From assembly GCA_003223025.1 (NCBI GenBank), contig QHXR01000014.1, positions 1-51,764 of the forward strand: DNA of 51,764 bases, read 5' to 3'. The number at the start of each line of letters is the position of its first letter. The stretch's first letter is position 1. Source of the stretch: Acidobacteriota bacterium. GTDB taxonomy: Bacteria; Acidobacteriota; Blastocatellia; Pyrinomonadales; Pyrinomonadaceae. Both the position numbers and the translations under genes were made by a program. A model generated the notes under the pieces. That model saw only the letters and a program-made list of their open reading frames with translations, made no database searches and was not told where the DNA came from. This document shows, piece by piece, positions 42,141 through 50,124 of the stretch.

Positions 42141-45100
42141 ATGAATTTGTCGTCTGAAATGCGTACAAGCGGAAATGATTTCGAGCTCGGGATCAAAGGA
42201 TTCCGTTATTCCGATCTTTTTGATCCGGCAAAGCTGGCCGAACTTACCGAAGCTTTCTATTCCGAGGTCGCCGCGGCTGAGCCCGTACTTCACGAGGCTC
42301 TCCGGCGGTACATCGATAACCGCGGAGCGGGATTCGAAAAACGTGCGGCTTCGAAAGTCCTCACGGATTCGGCTCCGTTTCTGTCGGATTTCATCGCGCG
42401 GATGTTCGGCATCACAAAAGAGCGTGCCGAGCTCGAACGCGAGATCCTGAGGCAGGATCCGATCTGGAAGTACAAGTTCTTCGTCCAGCGTCGAGCAGCA
42501 AAAGCATTCACACCGGAGACACTCTCAGCGATCGATCATAACTCGGTCTCGCAGGCGCTGACGGAGCTTCGGAATAATGCGTTCGACGAGACTCTCGTTT
42601 GGGATGACGAACTCGGGATCGCACAGATCGCCGCGCATCTCATCGACGCGGAAGAAGCGCTTACGAAGGGAGATGAGCTCAGTGGGGACGTCACGCGAAC
42701 GATTGCAAATCTCGGCGCCGCATTCGACAAACTAAAAGACAAAGCGTTTGGAAAACTTTTTTCACAATTCGTTCTGGAGCTCGATGCGACGGGCGAACTT
42801 CTTCAGGTGAAGGCTGCATTGCGTCTGCTCGAAGCTTGGTCCGCGGCTGAGTTCTACAAAAAAGAAAAGCGCTGGAAAGCATTCAAGACGCCGCACGCTC
42901 TCGACTATCAGAATCTTGTCCATCTCATCCATCCGATCGAGAAAATTCCGAACGTGATGCGCGGACTCGACGACGAGATGCGAAAACGCGATGGATTCAA
43001 ACTCACCGACGATCGCGGCACGATGCGCGATGCTCTGGCCGAGATCGACTACTGTCTCATCTGTCACGAACGCGATAAAGATTCTTGCTCGACCGGGCTT
43101 CATGAAAAAGACGGCTCGGTAAAACGCAATCCGCTCGGCATCAAATCTGACGGTTGTCCGCTCGACGAAAAGATCTCGGAGATGCACTTGCTCAAGAAGC
43201 AGGGCGACTCGATCGGCTCACTCGCGCTCGTGACGATCGACAATCCGATGTGCGCCGGAACCGGTCACCGGATCTGTAACGACTGCATGAAGGGCTGTAT
43301 CTTCCAGAAGCAGGAGCCCGTAAACATTCCGCTCGCTGAAACGCACACGCTCACCGATGTGCTGAATCTGCCGTACGGTTTCGAGATCTACAGTCTTCTT
43401 ACGCGCTGGAATCCGCTCAATGCGGATCGGCCGCACGCGCTTCCGTACAACGGAAGAAATGTACTCGTCGTCGGACTCGGGCCCGCCGGATATACGCTCG
43501 CGCAATATCTATTGAACGAAGGATTCGGTGTTGTCGGCGTCGACGGTTTGAAGATCGAACCGCTTCCAACTGATTGGACCGGCGATCTCGGCCGCACGTG
43601 TCCAAAGCCGATCCGCGATATCGACGAGATCACCGAAATGCTCGATGAGCGGATCCTCTCGGGTTTTGGCGGAGTCTCTGAATACGGAATCACGGTTCGT
43701 TGGGATAAAAATTTCCTTACGATGATGCAGCTGATCCTCACGCGGCGCAATCGATTTCGCGCGTACGGCGGCATCAGGTTTGGCGGAACGCTGACGATCG
43801 AAGACGCGTGGAGTTTCGGATTCGATCACATCGCGATCGCGACCGGCGCGGGCCGTCCGACGATCGTCCCGATGAAGAACAATCTCATCCGCGGCATTCG
43901 CCAGGCGTCCGACTTTCTAATGGCGTTGCAGTTGACGGGTGCGTTCAAGAAAGACACGCTGTCGAATCTGCAGGTTCGACTTCCTGCCGTCGTGATCGGC
44001 GGAGGACTGACCGGAATCGATACCGCAACCGAGATCTTTGCGTACTATCCGGTCCAGGTTGAGAAGATGCTCAGCAAATACGAGCAGGTCGTCGCAGAAT
44101 TTGGTCAGACGGATGTGATGAAGAAGTTCGATCCGGAAGAGCTGATGACGCTTCCGGAATTTCTCGAGCACGGACGTGCGATCCGCGCCGAGCGCGAACG
44201 CGCCGCGGCCGCCGGAGAAGAGCCGAACTTCGTGCCGCTCGTGCAGTCGTGGGGCGGCGTGTCGCTCATCTATCGAAAGCGCCTTCAGGATTCGCCGGCG
44301 TATCGTTTGAATCACGAAGAAGTGCAAAAAGCTCTCGAGGAAGGGATCAACTTCGTCGAATGCATGAATCCGAAGGAAGCGGTTCCGGATGAGTTCAATG
44401 CGGTCAAGGCCCTGATCTTCGAACGTCTGAACTACGACGCGGACACCGGCAAATTCGATAACACGGGCGAGATGGTCGAGTTCCCGGCTCGGACGGTTTG
44501 CGTCGCCGCGGGAACTTCGCCAAACGTAATTTACGAAAAGGAAAAACCCGGGACGTTCAAGCTCGACGAATGGCGCCAATTCTTCCAGCCCTTCAGGCTC
44601 GAGAAAAACGGCGACGGAAAATTCCATGCGGTCGAATGTCAGAAAGGCGAGACCGGATTCTTTACATCGTACGAACACGACGGCAAATTCATTTCTTACT
44701 ACGGCGACAACCATCCGAAATACGCCGGCAACGTCGTCAAGGCGATGGCATCCGCGAAGCACGGATACAAACACGTTGTCGAGTTATTCGCGGATGAGGT
44801 AACGCCGGCCGCTGGCCGGCTGTCGCGAGGGCGTCCCGCCCTCGACCCGCGGGCGGGACGCCCCCGAGACAGCCAGCGGGACGCTGGCGCTACGTTTGAC
44901 GACCTCGTCGCAACTCTCGACGAACAACTCCGAGCATACGTCGTCAGAGTCGAGCGTCTCACACCGACGATCGTCGATGTCGTCGTCAAAGCTCCGCTGC
45001 AGGCGCGCAAATTTGAACCCGGTCAGTTCTATCGTCTCCAGAATTTCGAAACGTCTGCGCCGATGGTCGAGGGAGTTCGGCTGATGATGGAAGGCCTCGC

Positions 45101-45851
45101 ACTCACGGGAGCTTGGGTCGACGAAGAACAAGGTTTGCTATCGATGATCGTTCTCGAAATGGGAACATCGTCGCGTCTATGCTCGCTTCTGAAAGTCGGT
45201 GAGGAAGTTCTCGTCATGGGACCGACCGGAACACCGACCGAGATCCCGGAAAATGAAACCGTCCTACTCGCCGGTGGCGGACTCGGCAACGCTGTTCTTT
45301 TCTCGATCGCACGTGAGCTTCGCGAAAAGAAAAATCACGTACTCTATTTCGCCGGGTATAAAAACGGCGAAGATCTTTTCAAGCGTGAAGAGATCGAGAA
45401 CGCGACCGATCAGGTTATCTGGGCGACGGACTTCGGTGACGAGATCGCGCCGCAGCGTCCGCAGGATGCACATCATCGGGGCAATATCGTTCAAGCGATG
45501 GTCGCTTATGCGGAAGGAAAATTTGGCGACACGAAAGTAAATCTGAAAGACGTAGATCGCATCATCGCGATCGGATCGGACCGAATGATGAACGGCGTCC
45601 GCGAAGCTCGTCATACGACGCTCCAGCCATTTTTGAAACCGGATCATGTCGCGATCGGATCGATAAATTCGCCGATGCAATGCATGATGAAAGAGGTCTG
45701 CGCACAGTGTCTGCAGCGGCACGTCAACCCGCACACCGGCGAAGAGTTTTTCGTCTTCTCATGCTTCAATCAGGTCCAGCATCTCGACTTCGTCGATTGC
45801 AAAAACCTGAACGAACGACTCAAGGCGACCAGTATTCAACACGGCAGATAG
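42141..45851 (+). CDS. NfnB-NfnA-like fused flavoprotein oxidoreductase
   Basis: This 1236-aa protein has an unrecognised N-terminal region (about 1-290), a GltD/NfnB-like iron-sulfur and FAD part (Cys-rich segments CLICHERDKDSC and CNDCMKGC; GLGPAGYTLAQYL near 445; NAD(P)-binding GGGLTGIDTATE near 618), an FNR-like part (YVVRVERLTPTIVDVVVKAP near 930, LAGGGLGNAVLF near 1042), and a C-terminal Cys cluster (QCMMKEVCAQC and later Cys) resembling the PyrK/NfnA [2Fe-2S] site. That is the NfnB-NfnA order in one chain. A palindromic repeat lies in frame at about residues 890-920, between the two halves. Electron transfer between NADPH, NADH and ferredoxin is inferred. Confidence 0.75.
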   Translation: MNLSSEMRTSGNDFELGIKGFRYSDLFDPAKLAELTEAFYSEVAAAEPVLHEALRRYIDNRGAGFEKRAASKVLTDSAPFLSDFIARMFGITKERAELEREILRQDPIWKYKFFVQRRAAKAFTPETLSAIDHNSVSQALTELRNNAFDETLVWDDELGIAQIAAHLIDAEEALTKGDELSGDVTRTIANLGAAFDKLKDKAFGKLFSQFVLELDATGELLQVKAALRLLEAWSAAEFYKKEKRWKAFKTPHALDYQNLVHLIHPIEKIPNVMRGLDDEMRKRDGFKLTDDRGTMRDALAEIDYCLICHERDKDSCSTGLHEKDGSVKRNPLGIKSDGCPLDEKISEMHLLKKQGDSIGSLALVTIDNPMCAGTGHRICNDCMKGCIFQKQEPVNIPLAETHTLTDVLNLPYGFEIYSLLTRWNPLNADRPHALPYNGRNVLVVGLGPAGYTLAQYLLNEGFGVVGVDGLKIEPLPTDWTGDLGRTCPKPIRDIDEITEMLDERILSGFGGVSEYGITVRWDKNFLTMMQLILTRRNRFRAYGGIRFGGTLTIEDAWSFGFDHIAIATGAGRPTIVPMKNNLIRGIRQASDFLMALQLTGAFKKDTLSNLQVRLPAVVIGGGLTGIDTATEIFAYYPVQVEKMLSKYEQVVAEFGQTDVMKKFDPEELMTLPEFLEHGRAIRAERERAAAAGEEPNFVPLVQSWGGVSLIYRKRLQDSPAYRLNHEEVQKALEEGINFVECMNPKEAVPDEFNAVKALIFERLNYDADTGKFDNTGEMVEFPARTVCVAAGTSPNVIYEKEKPGTFKLDEWRQFFQPFRLEKNGDGKFHAVECQKGETGFFTSYEHDGKFISYYGDNHPKYAGNVVKAMASAKHGYKHVVELFADEVTPAAGRLSRGRPALDPRAGRPRDSQRDAGATFDDLVATLDEQLRAYVVRVERLTPTIVDVVVKAPLQARKFEPGQFYRLQNFETSAPMVEGVRLMMEGLALTGAWVDEEQGLLSMIVLEMGTSSRLCSLLKVGEEVLVMGPTGTPTEIPENETVLLAGGGLGNAVLFSIARELREKKNHVLYFAGYKNGEDLFKREEIENATDQVIWATDFGDEIAPQRPQDAHHRGNIVQAMVAYAEGKFGDTKVNLKDVDRIIAIGSDRMMNGVREARHTTLQPFLKPDHVAIGSINSPMQCMMKEVCAQCLQRHVNPHTGEEFFVFSCFNQVQHLDFVDCKNLNERLKATSIQHGR
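44806..44897. repeat. Palindromic repeat inside the fused flavoprotein gene
   Basis: GGCTGTCGCGAGGGCGTCCC begins a 24-base arm (44818-44841); 44851-44874 is its reverse complement with two mismatches, including a perfect 13-base core (GGGCGTCCCGCCC). Flanking GGCCGCTGGCC and CAGCGGGACGCTGGCG extend the element. Its length keeps the frame and adds about 30 residues. Confidence 0.85.
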
Positions 45852-45854
45852 CGA

Positions 45855-47348
45855 ATGGATTTCCCCCTTAAAGATCCGATCGAGTTCAAACTGTTCGACA
45901 TCGGACTCGCAATCGCGTTCGCGTTTCTGCATCTCCTGCTCTATCTCTTCTTCCCGCGCATCAGAGCAAATTTGTACTTCAGTATCTTCGCCTTCGCCGG
46001 TGCGACGCGGTTCCTTACTGCCGACCTTATCGATATATCGAAACTGCCGAACAGCGAAGCGATGCTCATCAGCTACATCGCTCTGTGGAGTATCGGTTTT
46101 GCGGTCTTCGCGTTCGTAGCGTTTCTGTATTCTGCCTTCGAAGAAAAATTCCGTTTACATTACTGGGTCATACTCGTGTTGTGGACAGCGATGACAGCGA
46201 AGAGATTTTTTACCGCGAGCTTGCCGTACATGCTGCCGGCGGGAAGTCTTCTGATAATCGCCTTCGTCGCAATCGAATCGCTAAGAGTGGTCGGTCTCGC
46301 TATCGTTCGGAAACGCGACGGCGCGTGGATCGTCGGGCTCGGCGTTCTGCTGCTGATCGTAGCTCCGCTTTTTAGCGGAGCGCAAATAATTTCAGGCGGA
46401 ATGTTTTCGGCCTGGGGACAACTCGCGACGCAGACGTCATTGATCGGCATCCTCGTTGCAAACTCTGTCTTCCTCGCTCGAAATTTTGCGAGAACGAATC
46501 ACGATCTCGAACTTCAGTTGACGCAGGTTCGCGCATTATCGGCCCGCGAGCTCGAACACGAGCGCACGGCCGCGGACCTTCGGCTGCAGAATGAGCATGA
46601 GCGTGCGCAGCGAGCGCTCGTCGAACAGGAGGTCGCTCTTGCTGCAAATATTCAGCTGTCACTGTTTCCGGAAAAGCTTTCGGAAGTTCCAGGCTACGAC
46701 GTCTCAGCCTTTAATCGTCCGGCACGTCACTGCGGTGGCGATTACTACGACGTCATTCCCTTGAGCAATGGAGGCGCTTCATCATTTTTGTTATGTGTCG
46801 CCGACGTCTCAGGCAAGGGCTTGCCGGCTTCGCTACTGATGAGCAACATGCAAGCAACGTTACGAGCGCTTGCGTCGCGCACAACTTCACTCGCCGAACT
46901 CGCGGAACAGGTCAACGAGTTGCTCTATTCGACTTCGCCGCCGGACAAGTTCGTGACGGCCGTGCTCGCGCAGGTTAGTGAAGCCGGCGATGCGATCTAC
47001 GTCAACGCGGGTCACAACGAGTGCTTCCTTGTTAGAGACGGCGGAGATGTTGAGCTTTTGAAATCCACCGGACTTCCCTTGGGCATGTTTCCCGGAATGT
47101 CGTATGAAGAAGGAACATTTCGCATGGGCTCGGGCGATTTGATCGCTCTCTTTTCCGACGGCGTCCCCGAAGCTTACGATCCGGCGGGGGAGGAATGGGG
47201 CGAAGAAGATCTGAAGAAGATCCTGATCCGAGACAACGAAAACTCCGCTTCAGAAATCGTCGATAACGTGACGAATGCGATCGACGGATTCGCCGCCGGC
47301 GCCGCCCAGCACGATGACATCACACTGATGATTTTGAAAATGAATTGA
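45855..47348 (+). CDS. Membrane SpoIIE/RsbU-type serine phosphatase
   Basis: This 497-aa protein has about seven membrane segments in its first 215 residues, a short coiled coil (about 216-255, HDLELQLTQVRALSARELEH), and a C-terminal PP2C/SpoIIE phosphatase domain. The phosphatase motifs are CGGDYYDV (residues about 295-302, with metal-binding Asp), VADVSGKGLPASLLMS, NAGHNECFLV and LFSDGVPEAYDP. Substrates are usually anti-anti-sigma factors or similar; none is adjacent. It starts three bases after the fused flavoprotein stop codon, so they are probably co-transcribed. Confidence 0.92.
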   Translation: MDFPLKDPIEFKLFDIGLAIAFAFLHLLLYLFFPRIRANLYFSIFAFAGATRFLTADLIDISKLPNSEAMLISYIALWSIGFAVFAFVAFLYSAFEEKFRLHYWVILVLWTAMTAKRFFTASLPYMLPAGSLLIIAFVAIESLRVVGLAIVRKRDGAWIVGLGVLLLIVAPLFSGAQIISGGMFSAWGQLATQTSLIGILVANSVFLARNFARTNHDLELQLTQVRALSARELEHERTAADLRLQNEHERAQRALVEQEVALAANIQLSLFPEKLSEVPGYDVSAFNRPARHCGGDYYDVIPLSNGGASSFLLCVADVSGKGLPASLLMSNMQATLRALASRTTSLAELAEQVNELLYSTSPPDKFVTAVLAQVSEAGDAIYVNAGHNECFLVRDGGDVELLKSTGLPLGMFPGMSYEEGTFRMGSGDLIALFSDGVPEAYDPAGEEWGEEDLKKILIRDNENSASEIVDNVTNAIDGFAAGAAQHDDITLMILKMN

Positions 47349-47540
47349 TGAGACGACGCGCGGGTGACATAACATCCGGGACCCTCACGACAGTCACTTA
47401 TCGTACAGACCTTGCCGTTTGTATCAGGGTAACGTCTCTTTACCCGTAATCGGAATCTCGTATCACCAGGTCGCTCGAGTCTGATCAGAAACGACTACGG
47501 GATTTCAAACCCGGCAGGTTATTAGACAAGGAGCAAACCG

Positions 47541-50015
47541 ATGGTCCGGTACTTTACCTCACGAATCCTACTCGTCGTCGCGGCCGTTTTATTCACAATT
47601 GTCTCGATCGTACTGATCTATCTTCCAGCTTCTCAGCAAGCAGCGCCGGCTAGCAATTTTTACGCGAACTTCGACAGTGCTACGCCGTACGAACCGCTCC
47701 CCGGCTGGACGACCCACGGATTTTACGTATTCTCTCCCGGCGGGCCGCCGGGCCTGCCGGCCCATACTCCGGAAAATGTGATCGGAGCTTCCACGAGTTC
47801 CTTGTACAACACCGTATTGTCTGCGACGTCGCCGCCAATCGCGCTCGGTCAGATCTCGCCGAAACTGGTCTTCTTCCAGAACGTACAATTGTCGGAGCTC
47901 GTTCCCAACGGCGACGGGTGCGTCCTCGATATAAAGATAGGAGACGGGGATTGGACCGATATCGTAACGGCCGGCGGAACATTTATCGAAAACGGATACA
48001 ACGGTGTTATCGATGGTGAAACTAATCCTCTCAAGGGCCGCGCTTCATGGGGAGGCTATTCAGGAAATTCCTATTTTCGTACCGAAGTTCTACTGCCTTT
48101 GAGCGCACGCGGACGAACTATTCAACTAAGATGGAGCCTCGCTTTGGACAACAACCTCAACGGCTCCGGATGGACTATCGATACAGTCAGCGCAGGGTCC
48201 GACCTCACAGGTGAGAATCCTGACACTATCACCATCCCGTCGGCCGGAACTGCGAATCCCTATCCTTCGGGAGCGGTCGTGTCCGGAGTGTCCGGGTGGG
48301 TCACAAAAGCGACGGTGACACTCGAGGATTTTTCGCACTCGTCACCCGCCGATGTTGATCTTCTTCTCGTGGGGCCGAACGGTAAACGTGTTGTCCTGAT
48401 GTCGGATGTGGGAGGAAGTCATCCGGTCACAAATGCACGTCTCGTGTTTAGCGACGACGCGGCGTCAAATCTACCAGGTGTCGATCCTATAATTTCGGGC
48501 ACATACAAGCCTACCAATCTTGTCTCGGGGGATCCGTTTCCCGGTGTTGCTCCGCAAGGTCAGGTGTCGGGAACAAGCCTCGCGGTTTTTCGAGGGATGA
48601 ACCCGAATGGCTCGTGGCATTTATATTTCGTCGATGACTCCGGCAACAACGCAGGTGCGGTCTCAGGTGGCTGGGGCGTTACGCTTGAGACGTCGCCGCT
48701 ATGTTCATTGACTTTGCCCGAAGCGTTTCGGTCCATTCCCGCGAGCGGCGGCACAGCGAATTTTCAGTTCAATGTTCCGCAAGGCTGCTTCTGGTCGGTC
48801 CTCTCTCAATCGGATTTTGTCAGCGTCACTTCGCCACCGGTCGGTACAGGCGACGCATCGGTAACCGTCAACATTCTGCCGAATCCGTTTCAAGACCGAA
48901 TTGGAACTCTCGTCGTTACAAGAGGCGACGAGGTCCGCAGCATCTTGATCGATCAACTGGGCGGATGCCCCACCATCGTTGATAGCACACCGCGCAGTTT
49001 CGATTCTTCGGGCGGATCGGCGCAGATCGAGGTTTCGGCTGCGTCGTCGTGCGTTTGGCGCCCGCTTTCAACCGCGGATTGGATCCAAGTCACTCAAGCG
49101 CCGCAGAGCGGGAACCGGACACTCCATTTAGTGGTGCCTCCGAATCCGTATCAATACGCGCGAACCGGAACTATTTCTATCGGACTTCAAACGATCGTGA
49201 TCAATCAGTCTGCGGCGTCTCCGAAAACGAAGTTCGATTTCGATGGCGACGGGAAGGCCGACCTTTCAGTGTTCCGCCCGAGTACGGGCATTTGGTATTC
49301 ACAAGGATCGTCCTCAGGGTTTCAGGCCGTTAATTTCGGCCTATCCACCGACGTGCTTATTCCGGCAGACTTCGACGGCGATGGGAAAACAGACGCATCA
49401 GTTTTCCGCGACGGCATATGGTATTTACTCCGTACATCAGCGGGTTTCAGCGCATTCCAGTTCGGCTTGGCCGGTGACGTTCCCGTTCCCGCCGACTACG
49501 ACGGTGATGGACTTGCAGATGTCGCGGTCTTTCGCTCGGGACAATGGCACTATCGACAATCGTCAAATAATGAAATCCGGGTAGTGAGCTTTGGAACCGC
49601 GGGAGATAAACCGGTCCCGGCGGATTTCAATGGAGATGGTCAAACGGACTTTGCGATCTACCGAAACGGCAGTTGGTGGATCCAGCCATCGGGTGGCTCC
49701 CCTTACGTAGTGCAGTTCGGTTTGGCCGGCGATCGGACGGTACCGGCCGACTACGATGGCGATGGCCGTTCAGACATTGCGGTTTACCGTTCTGGCATCT
49801 GGTATATTTCGCGCTCTTCGGAGGGATTCTTAGGCGTGCAATTCGGTCTCGCCTCGGACATTCCCGTACCGGCGGATTACGACGGCGACGATCGCGCCGA
49901 CATCGCAGTATTCCGATCGGGAATCTGGTATTTAAATAGAAGCAGTGCTGGTATCGGAATAGTTCCGTTCGGATTGGCCGGCGATAAGCCGGTCCCGGCT
50001 GCGTCCGTGGAGTAA
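47541..50015 (+). CDS. Secreted P-domain/BACON/VCBS repeat protein
   Basis: This 824-aa protein has an N-terminal signal or anchor (about 8-30), a beta-rich N-terminal domain, a proprotein-convertase P-domain (about 220-385, VSGWVTKATVTLEDFSHSSP, SWHLYFVDDSGNNAGAVSGG), two BACON domains (about 390-555), and about six VCBS/FG-GAP-like repeats (about 560-820). Each has a Ca-binding DFDGDGKADLSVFR or DYDGDGLADVAVFR, then IWY, FGLAGD and PVPADYDGD. It probably sits on or leaves the cell surface. AAGGAG seven bases before the ATG is a good ribosome binding site. The function is unknown. Confidence 0.88.
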   Translation: MVRYFTSRILLVVAAVLFTIVSIVLIYLPASQQAAPASNFYANFDSATPYEPLPGWTTHGFYVFSPGGPPGLPAHTPENVIGASTSSLYNTVLSATSPPIALGQISPKLVFFQNVQLSELVPNGDGCVLDIKIGDGDWTDIVTAGGTFIENGYNGVIDGETNPLKGRASWGGYSGNSYFRTEVLLPLSARGRTIQLRWSLALDNNLNGSGWTIDTVSAGSDLTGENPDTITIPSAGTANPYPSGAVVSGVSGWVTKATVTLEDFSHSSPADVDLLLVGPNGKRVVLMSDVGGSHPVTNARLVFSDDAASNLPGVDPIISGTYKPTNLVSGDPFPGVAPQGQVSGTSLAVFRGMNPNGSWHLYFVDDSGNNAGAVSGGWGVTLETSPLCSLTLPEAFRSIPASGGTANFQFNVPQGCFWSVLSQSDFVSVTSPPVGTGDASVTVNILPNPFQDRIGTLVVTRGDEVRSILIDQLGGCPTIVDSTPRSFDSSGGSAQIEVSAASSCVWRPLSTADWIQVTQAPQSGNRTLHLVVPPNPYQYARTGTISIGLQTIVINQSAASPKTKFDFDGDGKADLSVFRPSTGIWYSQGSSSGFQAVNFGLSTDVLIPADFDGDGKTDASVFRDGIWYLLRTSAGFSAFQFGLAGDVPVPADYDGDGLADVAVFRSGQWHYRQSSNNEIRVVSFGTAGDKPVPADFNGDGQTDFAIYRNGSWWIQPSGGSPYVVQFGLAGDRTVPADYDGDGRSDIAVYRSGIWYISRSSEGFLGVQFGLASDIPVPADYDGDDRADIAVFRSGIWYLNRSSAGIGIVPFGLAGDKPVPAASVE

Positions 50016-50056
50016 GAAGTCAACGACGGTGTACGGCGCAAAGCCCTGAGAAGATT

Positions 50057-50116
50057 GCCCGCGAAACACGCGAAATAAGAATCTTTTTTTTCGCGTGTTT
50101 CGCGTGTTTCGCGGGC
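50057..50116. repeat. Short solo inverted repeat of the GCCCGCGAAACACGCGAAA type
   Basis: GCCCGCGAAACACGCGAAA is paired with TTTCGCGTGTTTCGCGGGC, leaving a small loop with an AT-rich centre. It is a minimal copy of the ends of the GxxExxY unit at 3050-3551. It lies between two convergent genes and could act as a terminator-like hairpin. Confidence 0.8.
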
Positions 50117-50124
50117 AAAATTAT

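Noticed and set aside
47349-47540. Riboswitch or small RNA before the VCBS gene
   Set aside because: A short GGGTAA/TTACCC hairpin is present, but no known riboswitch motif was recognised.
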